In this document: piece after piece, positions 1-8,397 of the stretch
Numbering within the stretch: the first letter of the stretch is position 1
How the letters are laid out: every line of letters begins with the position of its first letter
Source of the DNA: Alphaproteobacteria bacterium
Lineage (GTDB): Bacteria; Pseudomonadota; Alphaproteobacteria; Caulobacterales; Caulobacteraceae
Length of the DNA stretch: 30,183 bases
Direction of reading: 5' to 3'
NCBI GenBank assembly: GCA_028869395.1
Contig: JAGWSE010000161.1
Span: 1 to 30,183 of the forward strand
Made by a program: the position numbers and the translations under genes
The notes under the pieces: model-generated
What the model was told of the DNA's origin: nothing
What the model saw: only the letters and a program-made list of their open reading frames with translations
Databases searched by the model: none

Positions 1-1
1 C

Positions 2-832
2 CAGGCGCAGCGGGAGCAGGCCGCCGCCGAGGCGCGCGAAGCCGCGCTTGAGCTCACCCGCTCGCGCGAGCTGGCCGAAAGGGGCGTGGCCTCCCGCCAG
101 AGCCTGGACGCCGCCGAAGCGCGGGCGCGCACGACCGCCGCCCTGGTGCGGGCCGCGGATGCCCAGCTGGGCGTGCGCCGCTCCGAGACGAAGGCCGCGG
201 AAATGGCCCTGCTTGGCCCCGAGGCCGTAGGCGGCGAGACGATCCGGGTCACTTCGCCTGCGTCCGGCTACGTGACCCGCGTGCTGCAGGAGAGCGAGCG
301 CACGGTCCAGATGGGCGCCCCCCTGGTGGAGGTCAGCGATCACCACGGGCTCGAGGCCGCTATCGAGTTCCTTTCGCAGGACGCCGTCCGCATCCGCGAA
401 GGAATGCCTGCGGAGGTCTATGATTGGGGCGGCGGCCGCGCATTGCCGGCGATCGTGCGGCGGATCGAGCCCCAGGCGTTCACCAAGGTCTCCGCCCTCG
501 GCGTGGAGGAACAGCGCGTGCTGGTTCTCCTGCAGCTCACCGGCCCCCCACAGGCCTGGGCCCGCCTCGGCCCGGGATATCGCGTCTGGGGCCGCGTCTT
601 CCTGCGGCGCGAGCCCCGCGCGCTGGTCGCTCCCTTGGGCGCCCTGGTCCGCTCGGGCGGCCGGTGGGCCGTATTCCGCATCGCCAGCGGCCGCGCGCGT
701 CTGACTCCGGTGGGAGTCGGGGCGCTCACCGACCGCGACGCCGAGATCACCAGCGGGCTGAAGCCGGGTGATCGGCTGGTGGTCTTTCCCTCCGATCGCG
801 TCGGCCATGGTGTCAGGGTGCGCGAGCGGTAG
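2..832 (+). CDS. RND/HlyD-family efflux adaptor (membrane fusion protein), 5' end missing
   Basis: The reading frame is open from the first bases of the window, so this is the C-terminal ~276 residues of a longer protein. The order of parts fits a periplasmic adaptor. First comes an Ala/Glu/Arg-rich helical hairpin (to about residue 70 of the visible part). A lipoyl/barrel strand segment follows (TSPASGYVTRV, then VQMGAPLVEVSD), then a beta-barrel and a membrane-proximal domain ending in GLKPGDRLVVFPSD. Such proteins bridge an inner-membrane transporter to an outer-membrane channel in tripartite efflux systems. The partner pump is not in the window and may lie upstream, or downstream genes may have been separated. 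It ends in TAG 12 bp before the converging ispE stop. The family is clear; the substrate cannot be told. Confidence 0.8.
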   Translation, partial: QAQREQAAAEAREAALELTRSRELAERGVASRQSLDAAEARARTTAALVRAADAQLGVRRSETKAAEMALLGPEAVGGETIRVTSPASGYVTRVLQESERTVQMGAPLVEVSDHHGLEAAIEFLSQDAVRIREGMPAEVYDWGGGRALPAIVRRIEPQAFTKVSALGVEEQRVLVLLQLTGPPQAWARLGPGYRVWGRVFLRREPRALVAPLGALVRSGGRWAVFRIASGRARLTPVGVGALTDRDAEITSGLKPGDRLVVFPSDRVGHGVRVRER

Positions 833-844
833 CGCCTTGGCGGC

Positions 845-1735
845 TCAGGCCGGCTCGTTCCACGGACCGCCCAGGCGGCAGCGGCGCACCCACCAGGCCG
901 GCGCGATCGCCTGCAGTCGCTCGACAAGGCCTTCGGCCTCGATGTCGCTGGCGCAGAGCCCGAAGCAGGTGCCGCCCGAACCCGACACCCGCGCGAGCAG
1001 GCATTCCGGCTCGCCCGCGAGCGTCTGCAGCACGGCGCCCACCGGCGGCGCGACTGCGATCGCCGCAGGCTCCAGGTCGTTGCGCGCGCCGGCCAGCCAG
1101 GCGGCGACCTCGCGCGCGTCCTCGAACTCATCGGGCGCAGGCGGGGGCGTCACGTCGCCGAACCGTCTCGTCGCATCGAAGCGGCGATAGACTTCCGCGG
1201 TCGACACCGGAACGCCGGGGTTCACCAGGACGGCGTCGATGACCGGCATCCTCGGCGCCGGGTTGAGACGCTCGCCCCGTCCCAGGGCCAGCACGGGCCG
1301 GCCCCAAAGGCAGGCGGCGCCGTCGGCCCCGAGCCGCGCCGCGACCGCCTCCAGCCGTTCGTCCTCCATCTCGGGTGCGATCGCTTCCCGCAGCAGACGA
1401 AGCACCGCGCCGGCGTCGGACGAACCGCCGCCCAGGCCTGCTGCGACGGGCAGCCGCTTGTCGAGTGAGATCCCGAACGGCCGCACCGGCCGCTTCATTT
1501 CGGCGATCAGCGCCCGAGCCGCCTTCATCACCAGGTTGTCGTCGCCCACACCGAGCTCGGCGGCGAAGGGGCCCCGGATGCTGAGGTCCAGCGCCTCCGA
1601 GTCGTAAGCGCCCACGCGGTCGCCCACGTCGGCGAAGGCCATCAGGCTGCAGATCGGGTGATAGCCGTCAGGCCCTGGCGCGCCGACGTGCAGGAACAGG
1701 TTGACCTTGGCCGGCGCGAAAGCCGTCTTGGCCAC
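845..1735 (-). CDS. ispE: 4-diphosphocytidyl-2-C-methyl-D-erythritol kinase
   Basis: IspE phosphorylates CDP-methylerythritol with ATP in the non-mevalonate (MEP) isoprenoid pathway in the cytoplasm. The 296-aa length is normal for the family. GHMP-kinase signatures are visible: AFAPAKVNLFLHV at residues 5-17 with the conserved Lys10, the glycine-rich ATP loop PVAAGLGGGSSDAGA at about 96-110, and RLGADGAACLWGRPV further on, which carries the conserved Asp region. The start is GTG at 1735, chosen because it sits 4 bp after the stop of the upstream TPR lipoprotein gene and keeps the N-terminal Lys motif at its usual place. It is the last gene of a minus-strand run and is probably co-transcribed with the TPR gene. 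Confidence 0.95.
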   Translation of the reverse strand: MAKTAFAPAKVNLFLHVGAPGPDGYHPICSLMAFADVGDRVGAYDSEALDLSIRGPFAAELGVGDDNLVMKAARALIAEMKRPVRPFGISLDKRLPVAAGLGGGSSDAGAVLRLLREAIAPEMEDERLEAVAARLGADGAACLWGRPVLALGRGERLNPAPRMPVIDAVLVNPGVPVSTAEVYRRFDATRRFGDVTPPPAPDEFEDAREVAAWLAGARNDLEPAAIAVAPPVGAVLQTLAGEPECLLARVSGSGGTCFGLCASDIEAEGLVERLQAIAPAWWVRRCRLGGPWNEPA

Positions 1736-1739
1736 GCCG

Positions 1740-3437
1740 CTAATGCTCGGCGAGCTTCTGCGGCGGAGCCGGCGCTTCGGCGGACGCGATCTTCGCCTCG
1801 GCGTCGGCCTTGGTCTTGTCGTCCGGCTGCAGCGTCAGCACGCGCCGCCACTGGAAGAGCGCCTCGTCCTTGCGGCCCACCTTCCAATAGGCGTCCCCCA
1901 GGTGGTCGTTGATCTCGGGATCGCCTGCCTCCAGCTCGACCGCCTGCTCGAGCTTCTGGACCGCGGTGTTGTAGTCGCCGAGCCGGTAGTAAGCCCACCC
2001 AAGACTATCGACCATGGCGCCCGACCGGGGGTCGGAGGCCACCGCTCTGCGGACCATGGCCATCGCCTGGCCGAGGTGCTCGTTGCGGTCGATCCAGGAA
2101 TAGCCAAGGTAGTTCAACAGCTCGGGATTGTCCGGCTGCTGCGCGAGGGCCGCCTTCAGATCGGATTCCGCATCCGGCCAGCGGTTGGTCTCCTGGTAGG
2201 CTGCGGCGCGAGCGTAGAGCAGGCGCCAGTCCGGCTTCTTCTGCTCGGAAATCAGACCCGTCAGCACGTCGGCGGATTCGGCGTAGCGCTCATCCGCGCG
2301 CAACAGGTCGGCCAGCGTCATTCGGCCATCGACGCTGCCCGAGGCCGCCGCCTGGCGCGCGATCTTCAGCGCCATCTCCTTGTCGCCGGCGTTCTGGTAG
2401 CTCCAGGCGAGCTTCGATTGCGCGGCCGCATACATGGGCGCGTCGGGCTTCGGCTCTTCGTAGGCGGCGCGCGCACCGGCGACATCGCCCTGCGCCCCCA
2501 GGAGATCGCCGAGCAGCACCCAGCCTTCGTCCCGGTTGGGATCGAGCGCCAGGATCAGACGCAGGTAAGCGAGCGCCACGCCGTCCTGCTTCGCCGAAAG
2601 CATCACCGCCGTGGGCGCGAGAAGCGCCTGGGCCGCGCCCTCGCGCACGGTCGGCGGCGGTGGCGGGGCACGGTCGGCGGCGGCGCGCGCCCGGGCCATC
2701 TTCAGGGCAGGGCTGTCGGGATTCAGCGCCAGGCCGTTGTCATAGACTTCGATCGCCTGGCTGCGCCGGCCGCGCCGCTCCAGAAACTCCCCGTACATGA
2801 GGGTCGCGAGTTCGTCGTTCACGCCGGCGGCGTTGACGGCTTTGAAGTCGGTTTCCGCTTCGCCGTACCGGTGGACGCGTTCGAACAGCAAAGCCTGATC
2901 CAGTTCGCCGAAGTAGCCGACGACGTGGTCGCCGCTCACGTCGGGACGCACAAGCGAGCCCTCCACATCGCCCGCCTCCGCCGCCGCCCACGGCGCCAGC
3001 AACGCCGCCGCAGGCAGATGCGGGTAGCCGATCGTGCCGCCGACCAGCAGGGCGTGGGCCTCCTTGCCCTTCCCGTCGATGATGTCCTTCACCGCGACCG
3101 TGAGCTGACCCAGCCGCGCGGTGGCTTCGGAGACCCCCTCCCCCGTGGGCGCCAAAGCCGCGGCCTTGTCGACTTCGCCGGCCATGAGCGCCGCCGTGAA
3201 GGCGTGCGACGCCACCAGGCCGTTGGCCGGGTCCTCGGTCCGCGCCTGGTTGAAGAAGGCCGCGGCCAGGTGATCGTGGCCCTCGTTCAGCGCGCCCACC
3301 CCGGCCAGGAACTTGCCGTAGCCCGACGAGGCGACCACAGGCTCCGGCGTCGCCGGTGCTTGGGCCGTCTTCGACGCCGTCGCGCAGCCTCCGAGCAGGA
3401 TCAGCGGAACGGCGGCGATGACCAAGCTTGAGCGCAT
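1740..3437 (-). CDS. TPR-repeat lipoprotein
   Basis: This 565-aa protein begins with a lipoprotein signal peptide (hydrophobic stretch residues 4-17, lipobox LGGC with Cys18), so it should be anchored to a membrane facing the periplasm. The rest is a helical solenoid of tetratricopeptide repeats. The clearest units are in the second half (ALNPDSPALKMARA, QQPDNPELLNYLGYSWIDR, VDSLGWAYYRLGDYNTAVQ, LEAGDPEINDHLGDAYWKVGRKDEALFQW). TPR arrays usually scaffold protein complexes; no enzymatic domain is seen. It lies 4 bp upstream of ispE and 61 bp downstream of a second, broken TPR gene, an arrangement I associate with Caulobacter relatives. A link to envelope assembly is inference. Confidence 0.85.
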   Translation of the reverse strand: MRSSLVIAAVPLILLGGCATASKTAQAPATPEPVVASSGYGKFLAGVGALNEGHDHLAAAFFNQARTEDPANGLVASHAFTAALMAGEVDKAAALAPTGEGVSEATARLGQLTVAVKDIIDGKGKEAHALLVGGTIGYPHLPAAALLAPWAAAEAGDVEGSLVRPDVSGDHVVGYFGELDQALLFERVHRYGEAETDFKAVNAAGVNDELATLMYGEFLERRGRRSQAIEVYDNGLALNPDSPALKMARARAAADRAPPPPPTVREGAAQALLAPTAVMLSAKQDGVALAYLRLILALDPNRDEGWVLLGDLLGAQGDVAGARAAYEEPKPDAPMYAAAQSKLAWSYQNAGDKEMALKIARQAAASGSVDGRMTLADLLRADERYAESADVLTGLISEQKKPDWRLLYARAAAYQETNRWPDAESDLKAALAQQPDNPELLNYLGYSWIDRNEHLGQAMAMVRRAVASDPRSGAMVDSLGWAYYRLGDYNTAVQKLEQAVELEAGDPEINDHLGDAYWKVGRKDEALFQWRRVLTLQPDDKTKADAEAKIASAEAPAPPQKLAEH

Positions 3438-3498
3438 CTGGTGACTCTCGTCCCTTCGTCTGCCGCCCGCAAGCGCGGCCTATCGGCGCGACGGGCCA

Positions 3499-4886
3499 TC
3501 ATGCCTGAGTCCGCGCCCAGACGGCGCCGATAGAAAGGCGACGGCGAAGCTCCGCGGCGACCTCCTGGAGCGGCGCCTGCCACGCGCCCGGCGAGGGCTG
3601 GGGAAGAGCCGCACGGACCTGTACCAGGGCGTCGCGGGGGCCTGGGCCCATAGCGCCACTCCGGGTCCTGCGGGACAAGGGTCAGACACGGCGTTCCAAG
3701 CGCGCCGCAGAGATGAACGACGGCCGTATGCACCGAGAGACCAGACGTCCAGTTTGGCGACCAGAGCCGCGAGTTCCTCGAAGTCCCGCGTCGCCTCCTC
3801 CGGTAAGGTGCGGATCGGCGCCGCGCGCCCGGCGTTGACCGCCGCCACCTCCGCCGGCGCGTCGTCGTACTGCAGGCTGATGAACTCGCAGTCCGGAAGA
3901 TCGAGCATCTCCGCCAGCGCCGCGAGCGGGATCGAGCGGGCCCGCCGCCGCGTCGCGGGAACGCCGCCGCGCCAGGACAGTCCCACGCGCAGCCGCCCCC
4001 GGCGGGGCCCCAGCCGCTCGGCCCCGGCCCGCACGACGTCCTGCGCCGGATGCAGATAGGCCTCGGCCGTGACGTCACTTGCGCTGCACCTGAAGACCGG
4101 GCCGAGACTGCCCATGGCCATGACCAGGTCGATGTCTTCGCTGTCCACCTGGGCTGTCGCCGGCGAGAGCGTCTCACGCCCGGAAAGGACGACTGGAAGA
4201 GCCGGACGAGCCGCGCCTCGCACACGCATACGACACTGCCCGCTCGGCGCGCGGCGTCCGGGATCATGCTGCCGAACATCACCTGATCGCCGATCCCATG
4301 TTCGCCCACCAGGAGCAGGCGCTTGCCATCCAGATCGGCGGCTGTCGCGCCTGTCGTAAGGGCCGGGACCAGGCTTTGCGATACCACCCCGCGCGAGGCG
4401 GCCACGAACCGCTCGGAGCGCCAGCGCTGCTCGAAGTCCCTCCCATCCCTCGGCGTACTGGCCGAACTTCAGCCGCAGCCATGCCCGCCTGAGGCGGGCG
4501 TCGCCCGAATCCGGCCTCAGCGTGACGGCGGCGTCCAGGGACTCGATGACCAGGTCGCACCGTCCCATGGCCGAGAACGCCTGGCCCAGGCGCATCAGGG
4601 CGTCATAGGCCAGGTCGCGGCGGATGAAGGCCCGCCGACAGGATTCCACCGCATCGCCGTAGCGATCGAGGTTGAACAAGGCGTCGCCCCGCGTGAGCCA
4701 GGCCTCGCCGTGCCTCGGTTCGCGCCCAAGTACGTCCTCGCTGAGGACCAGCGCCTCCTGCGGCCGTTCCTGAAGCTTCAGCAGGCCCGCAAGGCCCAAC
4801 AGCGCCTGGCGGTCATTGGGATCCTTCGCGAGCGCCGCGCGGAAGCTGGCCTCGGGATCAGCTGGATGCGGCGTCGGCTCCGTCAT
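3499..4886 (-). pseudogene. TPR plus GT9-like glycosyltransferase gene, broken by about five frameshifts
   Basis: The start at 4886 gives a clean TPR region for about 150 residues (AALAKDPNDRQALLGLAGLL, ...YAEGW). The coding signal then hops frame near 4440, 4175, 3740, 3640 and 3605. Joined, the pieces read as one protein. The second piece has LLLVGEHGIGDQVMFGSMIP; the third has DIDLVMAMGSLGPVFR and RLRVGLSWRGG. The fourth has SVHTAVVHLCGALGTP followed by DPEWRYG, and the last ends ELRRRLSIGAVWARTQA before TGA at 3501-3499. The C-terminal half resembles the ADP-heptose/GT9 fold found fused to TPRs in alphaproteobacterial glycosyltransferase-like proteins. It lies 18 bp downstream of ETF-QO. 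Either the gene is recently dead or this stretch of sequence is faulty; the intact neighbours favour real decay, but I cannot prove it. Confidence 0.75.
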
Positions 4887-4904
4887 GTGGGGCGCCCTGG
4901 GGCG

Positions 4905-6578
4905 CTACATGTTCGGATAGTTCGGCCCGTCACCGCCCTGCGGCGTCGTCCAGACGATGTTCTGCGAGGGGTCCTTGATGTCGCACGTCTTACAGTGGAC
5001 GCAGTTCTGGTAGTTGATCTGGAACCGCGGGTTCTGGCCGTTGTCGTCGTACAGCACCTCGTAGACGCCCGCCGGGCAGTAGAGCCGCGCGGGCTCCCCG
5101 AACTTGGGCAGGTTGACCTCGATCGGGATCGCCGGGTCCTTCAGCTTCAGGTGCGCCGGCTCGTTCTCGTCGTGGTTGGTGTTCGACAGGAACACGCTGG
5201 AGAGCTTGTCGAACGAGACCACCCCGTCGGGCTTCGGATAGACGATCGGCTTGTAGTCCTTGGCGAGCCCCGTGGCCTCCGCGTCGGTCTTCCCGTGCTT
5301 CAGGGTCCCGAACACCGAGAAACCGCCGAACAGGCTCGTGCACCACATGTCGACGACGCCCAGGCCCGCGCCCAGGGTCGTGCCGTACTTGGTCCACAGC
5401 GGCTTGGCGTTGCGGACGGTGTGGAGCTCCTTGCGGATGGCCGAGCCCTGATACGCCGCTTCGTACTCGGTGAGCTCGTCGCCGCCGCGACCCGCCTGGA
5501 TCGCCGCAAAGGCGGCGTCCGCCGCCAGCAGACCCGAGCGCATCGCGTTGTGGCTGCCCTTGATGCGCGGCACGTTCATGAAGCCGGCGGAATCGCCCAC
5601 CAGCACCCCGCCCGGGAAGTAGAGCTTGGGAACTGACTGGAAGCCGCCTTCGCTCACCGCGCGCGCGCCGTACGCGATGCGCTTGCCGCCTTCCAGGTAC
5701 TTGCGGACCTCCGGATGCGTCTTCAGCCGCTGGAACTCGTCGAACGGCGACAGCCACGGGTTCTTGTAGTTCAGGTGCACCACCATGCCGATCGCCACGT
5801 AGTGGTCGCCGAAGTGGTACATGAAGGAGCCGCCGCCGGTGTGCTCGTCGAGCGGCCAGCCCACCGTGTGGACCACCAGGCCCGGGACGAAGGTCTCGTC
5901 GGTGACCTGCCACAGCTCCTTGATACCGATTCCGTACTTCTCGACGTCGCGGCCCTCGTTCAGCCCGAACTTCGCCTTCAGCACCTTGGCCAGCGAGCCG
6001 CGCACGCCTTCGCCGATGAAGGTGTATTTGGCGTGCAGCTCGACGCCGGGCTGGTAATCCGGCCCAGGCGTCCCGTCCTTCTGGATGCCGAACACCCCCG
6101 CCACAACGCCCTTCACCGCGCCGTCCTCGCCCAGGACCAGGTCGGAAGCGGCCATGCCGGGATAGATCTCGACACCGAGGGCTTCCGCCTGCTGCGCCAT
6201 CCAGCGGCAGACGTTCGCCAGGGAGGCGATGTAGTTGCCCTTGTTGTGCATGAAGCCGGGCATCGGCCAGGTGGGGATGTCCAGGCTGCCCTGCGGGCCC
6301 AGCATGACGAAGCGGTCCTTCGAAACCGGCGTCTCCAGAGGTGCGCCCAGTTCCTTCCAGTCCGGGAAGAGTTCCGAAATGCCGGCGGGGTCGATCACAG
6401 CACCCGAAAGGATGTGGGCGCCCACCTCGGAGCCCTTCTCGAGCACGGCCACGGAAATCTCGGCGCCGGATTTCTGCGCGAGCTGCTTGAGCCGGATCGC
6501 GGCGCCGAGGCCGGCCGGCCCCGCGCCCACGATGACGACGTCGTATTCCATCGACTCGCGTTCGACGCCTTCGCTCAT
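4905..6578 (-). CDS. Electron transfer flavoprotein-ubiquinone oxidoreductase (ETF-QO, ETFDH homologue)
   Basis: ETF-QO passes electrons from reduced ETF (from acyl-CoA and related dehydrogenases) to ubiquinone at the inner membrane. The 557-aa length matches the family. An FAD-binding Rossmann motif (DVVIVGAGPAGLGAAIRL) lies at residues 13-30. The C-terminus holds the four 4Fe-4S cysteines: one in RLYCPAGVYEV and three in NCVHCKTCDIKDPSQN, with the usual tail ending GPNYPNM. The middle contains the quinone/FAD segments typical of the family (GVRGSLAK, GVLVGDSAGFMNVPRIKG). The ATG at 6578 follows a GGAGCAGGAG ribosome site; an internal Met (MEYDVV) nine codons on is a possible alternative start. 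It is the first gene of the minus-strand run leading to ispE. Confidence 0.96.
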   Translation of the reverse strand: MSEGVERESMEYDVVIVGAGPAGLGAAIRLKQLAQKSGAEISVAVLEKGSEVGAHILSGAVIDPAGISELFPDWKELGAPLETPVSKDRFVMLGPQGSLDIPTWPMPGFMHNKGNYIASLANVCRWMAQQAEALGVEIYPGMAASDLVLGEDGAVKGVVAGVFGIQKDGTPGPDYQPGVELHAKYTFIGEGVRGSLAKVLKAKFGLNEGRDVEKYGIGIKELWQVTDETFVPGLVVHTVGWPLDEHTGGGSFMYHFGDHYVAIGMVVHLNYKNPWLSPFDEFQRLKTHPEVRKYLEGGKRIAYGARAVSEGGFQSVPKLYFPGGVLVGDSAGFMNVPRIKGSHNAMRSGLLAADAAFAAIQAGRGGDELTEYEAAYQGSAIRKELHTVRNAKPLWTKYGTTLGAGLGVVDMWCTSLFGGFSVFGTLKHGKTDAEATGLAKDYKPIVYPKPDGVVSFDKLSSVFLSNTNHDENEPAHLKLKDPAIPIEVNLPKFGEPARLYCPAGVYEVLYDDNGQNPRFQINYQNCVHCKTCDIKDPSQNIVWTTPQGGDGPNYPNM

Positions 6579-6733
6579 GCCGCTCCTGCTCCCTCCCCGG
6601 AGGCGTGCGCAGCCCTGCCGCGCACGCGGATTCGTCGCGACTTATCGGAAGGTCACGCGGCGGCGGTCAAGCAAAACCCCGGCCGACGCAAGCATTTGCA
6701 GGCGCGTGTGGCGCGGCGAATGGGCGTCGAGGA

Positions 6734-6952
6734 TCAGGACAGGCGGCGATCCTCGCAGGCGCCCAGCTGCACGATCTGCTCGCCGTTGCGACAGAGTTCG
6801 ACGCCCAAGTGGTGGGCGCTGGCCCGCAGCAGGGCGTCGGCCGCGTCCCGTGCGCCCGCCTCGTCGAATGCGGACACGAGATGCAGCGTCGGCACCGTGT
6901 ACCGGTCGTCGTGGATAAAGGCTTCGAACGTGCTCATGACGGAGGCGTCCAT
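6734..6952 (-). CDS. Small protein of unknown function (72 aa)
   Basis: I do not recognise a named domain. The peptide contains STFEAFIHDDRYTVPTLHL, followed by a helix rich in Ala/Asp/Arg (DEAGARDAADALLRAS) and a short beta-like end (HLGVELCRNGEQIVQL). It looks like a compact soluble alpha/beta protein of the kind common as short hypothetical proteins in Caulobacterales. The ATG at 6952 is preceded by GGGGAC about 9 bases upstream. A second in-frame ATG at 6937 (MSTFEAF) has no visible ribosome site but would begin at the well-structured part. An AT-rich regulatory-looking region lies just upstream on its side. Confidence 0.6.
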   Translation of the reverse strand: MDASVMSTFEAFIHDDRYTVPTLHLVSAFDEAGARDAADALLRASAHHLGVELCRNGEQIVQLGACEDRRLS

Positions 6953-6984
6953 TTGCGACAGGTCCCCATCATGCCCGACCGGGC

Positions 6985-7095
6985 ACAATTCACACAGACA
7001 AAAGATAGGAACCCGGAGTTTTATTTGCGAAATCCTATAAACACCGCGGTGTGAAATGGAGCAATCTGTCGATAGCGCAATCTATACACAACGCG
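6985..7095. promoter_or_regulatory. AT-rich intergenic patch with a 12-bp palindrome and direct repeats
   Basis: In a window of very high GC, this roughly 110-bp patch is clearly AT-rich. It holds a perfect palindrome ACACCGCGGTGT at 7041-7052. TTCACAC (6990-6996 region) and GTGTGAA (about 7049-7055) form a wider inverted pair. The direct repeat GCAATCT occurs at 7061-7067 and 7077-7083. TATAAA and TATCTTTT-like stretches could be -10 elements. It lies between the small minus-strand gene ending at 6952 and the ribbon-helix-helix gene starting at 7236, so it probably holds promoters for one or both. The binding protein is unknown. Confidence 0.4.
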
Positions 7096-7235
7096 TGACT
7101 CACTGCCTTTCCGCACCTTCGGCGGTCGGCGCAACCGACGTTCCATGAGTAAGAAACTGATGCTGCGCCTTAGGCGTTAGAATCTCAATCGCGCGCCGGC
7201 GGGCGCGCAGCGGATGCATCGTCAGGAGGGCCTGG

Positions 7236-7463
7236 GTGTCCATCAACCGCGAGGAACGGCTGCAGATCATGCTCACGGCGGAGGAACTGCGCGCCCTCGA
7301 CGACTGGCGCTTCGCCAGGCGGATGCCGAGCCGGGCGGCGGCGGTGCGGGAACTTCTGCGCCGCGGCCTCGCCGACGAGGGCATGCTCGACCTCGACGGC
7401 CGCTCGCACTCCAAGGACTTCGGCGTCGTCGGCGGTCCAGCCGTCGAGCAGGAACAGGAATAG
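7236..7463 (+). CDS. Ribbon-helix-helix (CopG/Arc-type) DNA-binding protein
   Basis: This 75-aa protein shows the ribbon-helix-helix pattern. A short strand with a helix follows (REERLQIMLTAEELRALDDWRFARRM), then PSRAAAVRELLRRGLADEG, where the PSRAAAVREL turn-helix is typical of CopG-like proteins. The tail is acidic and probably disordered. RHH proteins bind DNA as dimers and often repress their own gene. The GTG start at 7236 is supported by CAGGAGGG at 7223-7230. Upstream (7166-7208) are two GC-rich hairpins and an 11-residue mini-ORF at 7145-7180. No toxin partner is next to it, so it is more likely a stand-alone regulator than an antitoxin. It converges on the RTX pseudogene across a perfect palindrome. 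Confidence 0.75.
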   Translation: MSINREERLQIMLTAEELRALDDWRFARRMPSRAAAVRELLRRGLADEGMLDLDGRSHSKDFGVVGGPAVEQEQE

Positions 7464-7494
7464 GCCTTCGGGCGGCCGCGGCCGCCCGAAGGCC
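7463..7494. terminator. Perfect 32-bp GC-rich palindrome between convergent genes (possible bidirectional terminator)
   Basis: The 32 bases are fully self-complementary, centred on GGCCGCGGCC, with arms beginning GGCCTTCGGGCG. It begins on the last base of the ribbon-helix-helix gene stop codon and lies where the converging RTX gene should end. There is no T-tract on either side, so Rho-independent termination would be atypical. A hairpin stop or barrier against read-through is the simplest reading. Confidence 0.5.
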
Positions 7495-7496
7495 CT

Positions 7497-8397
7497 GTCT
7501 GTCTTGATGATATCGCTCGCGGCGATGTCGGCGAGCGTCTTGCCCACCTGGACCACGGCGCCGTGCACAGGATTCCCGTGCTCGCCGCTGCCCGAGAAGA
7601 CGATGACGTCGTTCCCGACCTGCTCGGCGACGACCTGGGCGCCCTGCCCGATCTGTTCGCCCGCATCGGCCAGCGCCAAGGCGTAATCGGTCGCGGTTCC
7701 GGTGCCGAACGCTCCGTCGGCCAGGCCGCGGTGCATGGTGGAACATCAGGTGGTCCTGCCCGGAGGTGAAGTCGGTGATGTGGGCGAAGCTGTCCTCGCT
7801 CGCGCCGGCCTTCGAATGGATCCAGGAACAGGTCGTTGCCGTCGCCGCCCGTCAGAACATCGGGCCCATGGGCGATGATCGTGTCATCGCCGGAGCCGCC
7901 GTCATTGGTGTCGGCGCCCTCGCCGCCTGGATGACGTCGTTCCCGGCGCCGCCGAAGAGGCTAGTCATCGCCATGGCCGCCCATCAGGAAGTCGGCGCCA
8001 TTCGTGCCGGTGATGGTCGTGCCGCCCAGGTCGCCGCGATGATCCTCGCCGCCGATGGTGTCGTTGCCCCACCCGCCGGTGAGCGTGTCTTCCGAGCGAT
8101 GATCTCCGGTGGCCAGGGTGTCGCCGCCCGATGTCCCAGCGATCGAACCGTCGGTGTCGGTGTCCCCCGTCGAGCTTTGGGTGTCGCTCCCCGTTTCCGT
8201 CTCGGGCGGAGTCGTGGTCGTCGGGTCGGGAGCATCGGCGAGGGCGTGGTGGTATCGGTCGTCGGCGGAGTCGGATCGGTCGTGTCGGGCGCCGGCGGGG
8301 GCGTCGTGTCGGCCGCCGTGGTCATTGTCGACGTGCTCGTGGTCCAGTGGTCCTCGACGTCGACTTCGCCGTACGACATGAAATGGAAGGGCATCAT
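7497..8397 (-). pseudogene. RTX / hemolysin-type calcium-binding repeat protein gene, broken by about five frameshifts
   Basis: The start ATG at 8397 has a good ribosome site (AGGAG, 4 bases before). It reads MMPFHFMSYGEVDVEDHW, then a Thr/Pro/Asp-rich linker. The coding signal changes frame near 8240, 7963, 7930, 7815 and 7735, with a TAG at 7963-7961 in the second frame. The joined pieces carry calcium-binding nonapeptides (GGWGNDTIGG, GGHGDD, GGAGNDVI, GGSGDDTI, GGDGNDLF). They then read SFAHITDFTSGQDHLMF and a C-terminal domain with DYALALADAGEQI and NDVIVFSGSGEHGN, ending near DIAASDII. Intact relatives are usually type I-secreted surface or extracellular proteins. The true stop is unclear: the last frame stays open past 7497 to about 7185, antisense to the RHH gene, so 7497 is an estimate. 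Confidence 0.7.

Noticed and set aside
1701..3431. 576-codon plus-strand open frame opposite the TPR lipoprotein gene
   Set aside because: Arg/Gly/Leu-rich shadow of the real minus-strand gene, typical of GC-rich DNA; no motif or ribosome site.
7008..7035. GGAAC at 7008 as an EcfG -35 element
   Set aside because: No GTT at the required 16-17 base spacing.
4323..7040. Two long plus-strand frames opposite ETF-QO
   Set aside because: Antisense shadows with His/Arg/Asp-rich products and no domain; ETF-QO on the other strand is unmistakable.
7145..7180. Mini-ORF MSKKLMLRLRR as a leader peptide
   Set aside because: No ribosome site and no attenuator-like terminator pair behind it; mentioned only as part of the control region.
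7236..7463. RHH protein as antitoxin of a toxin-antitoxin pair
   Set aside because: No small toxin-like gene is adjacent on the same strand; the next gene is a convergent RTX pseudogene.
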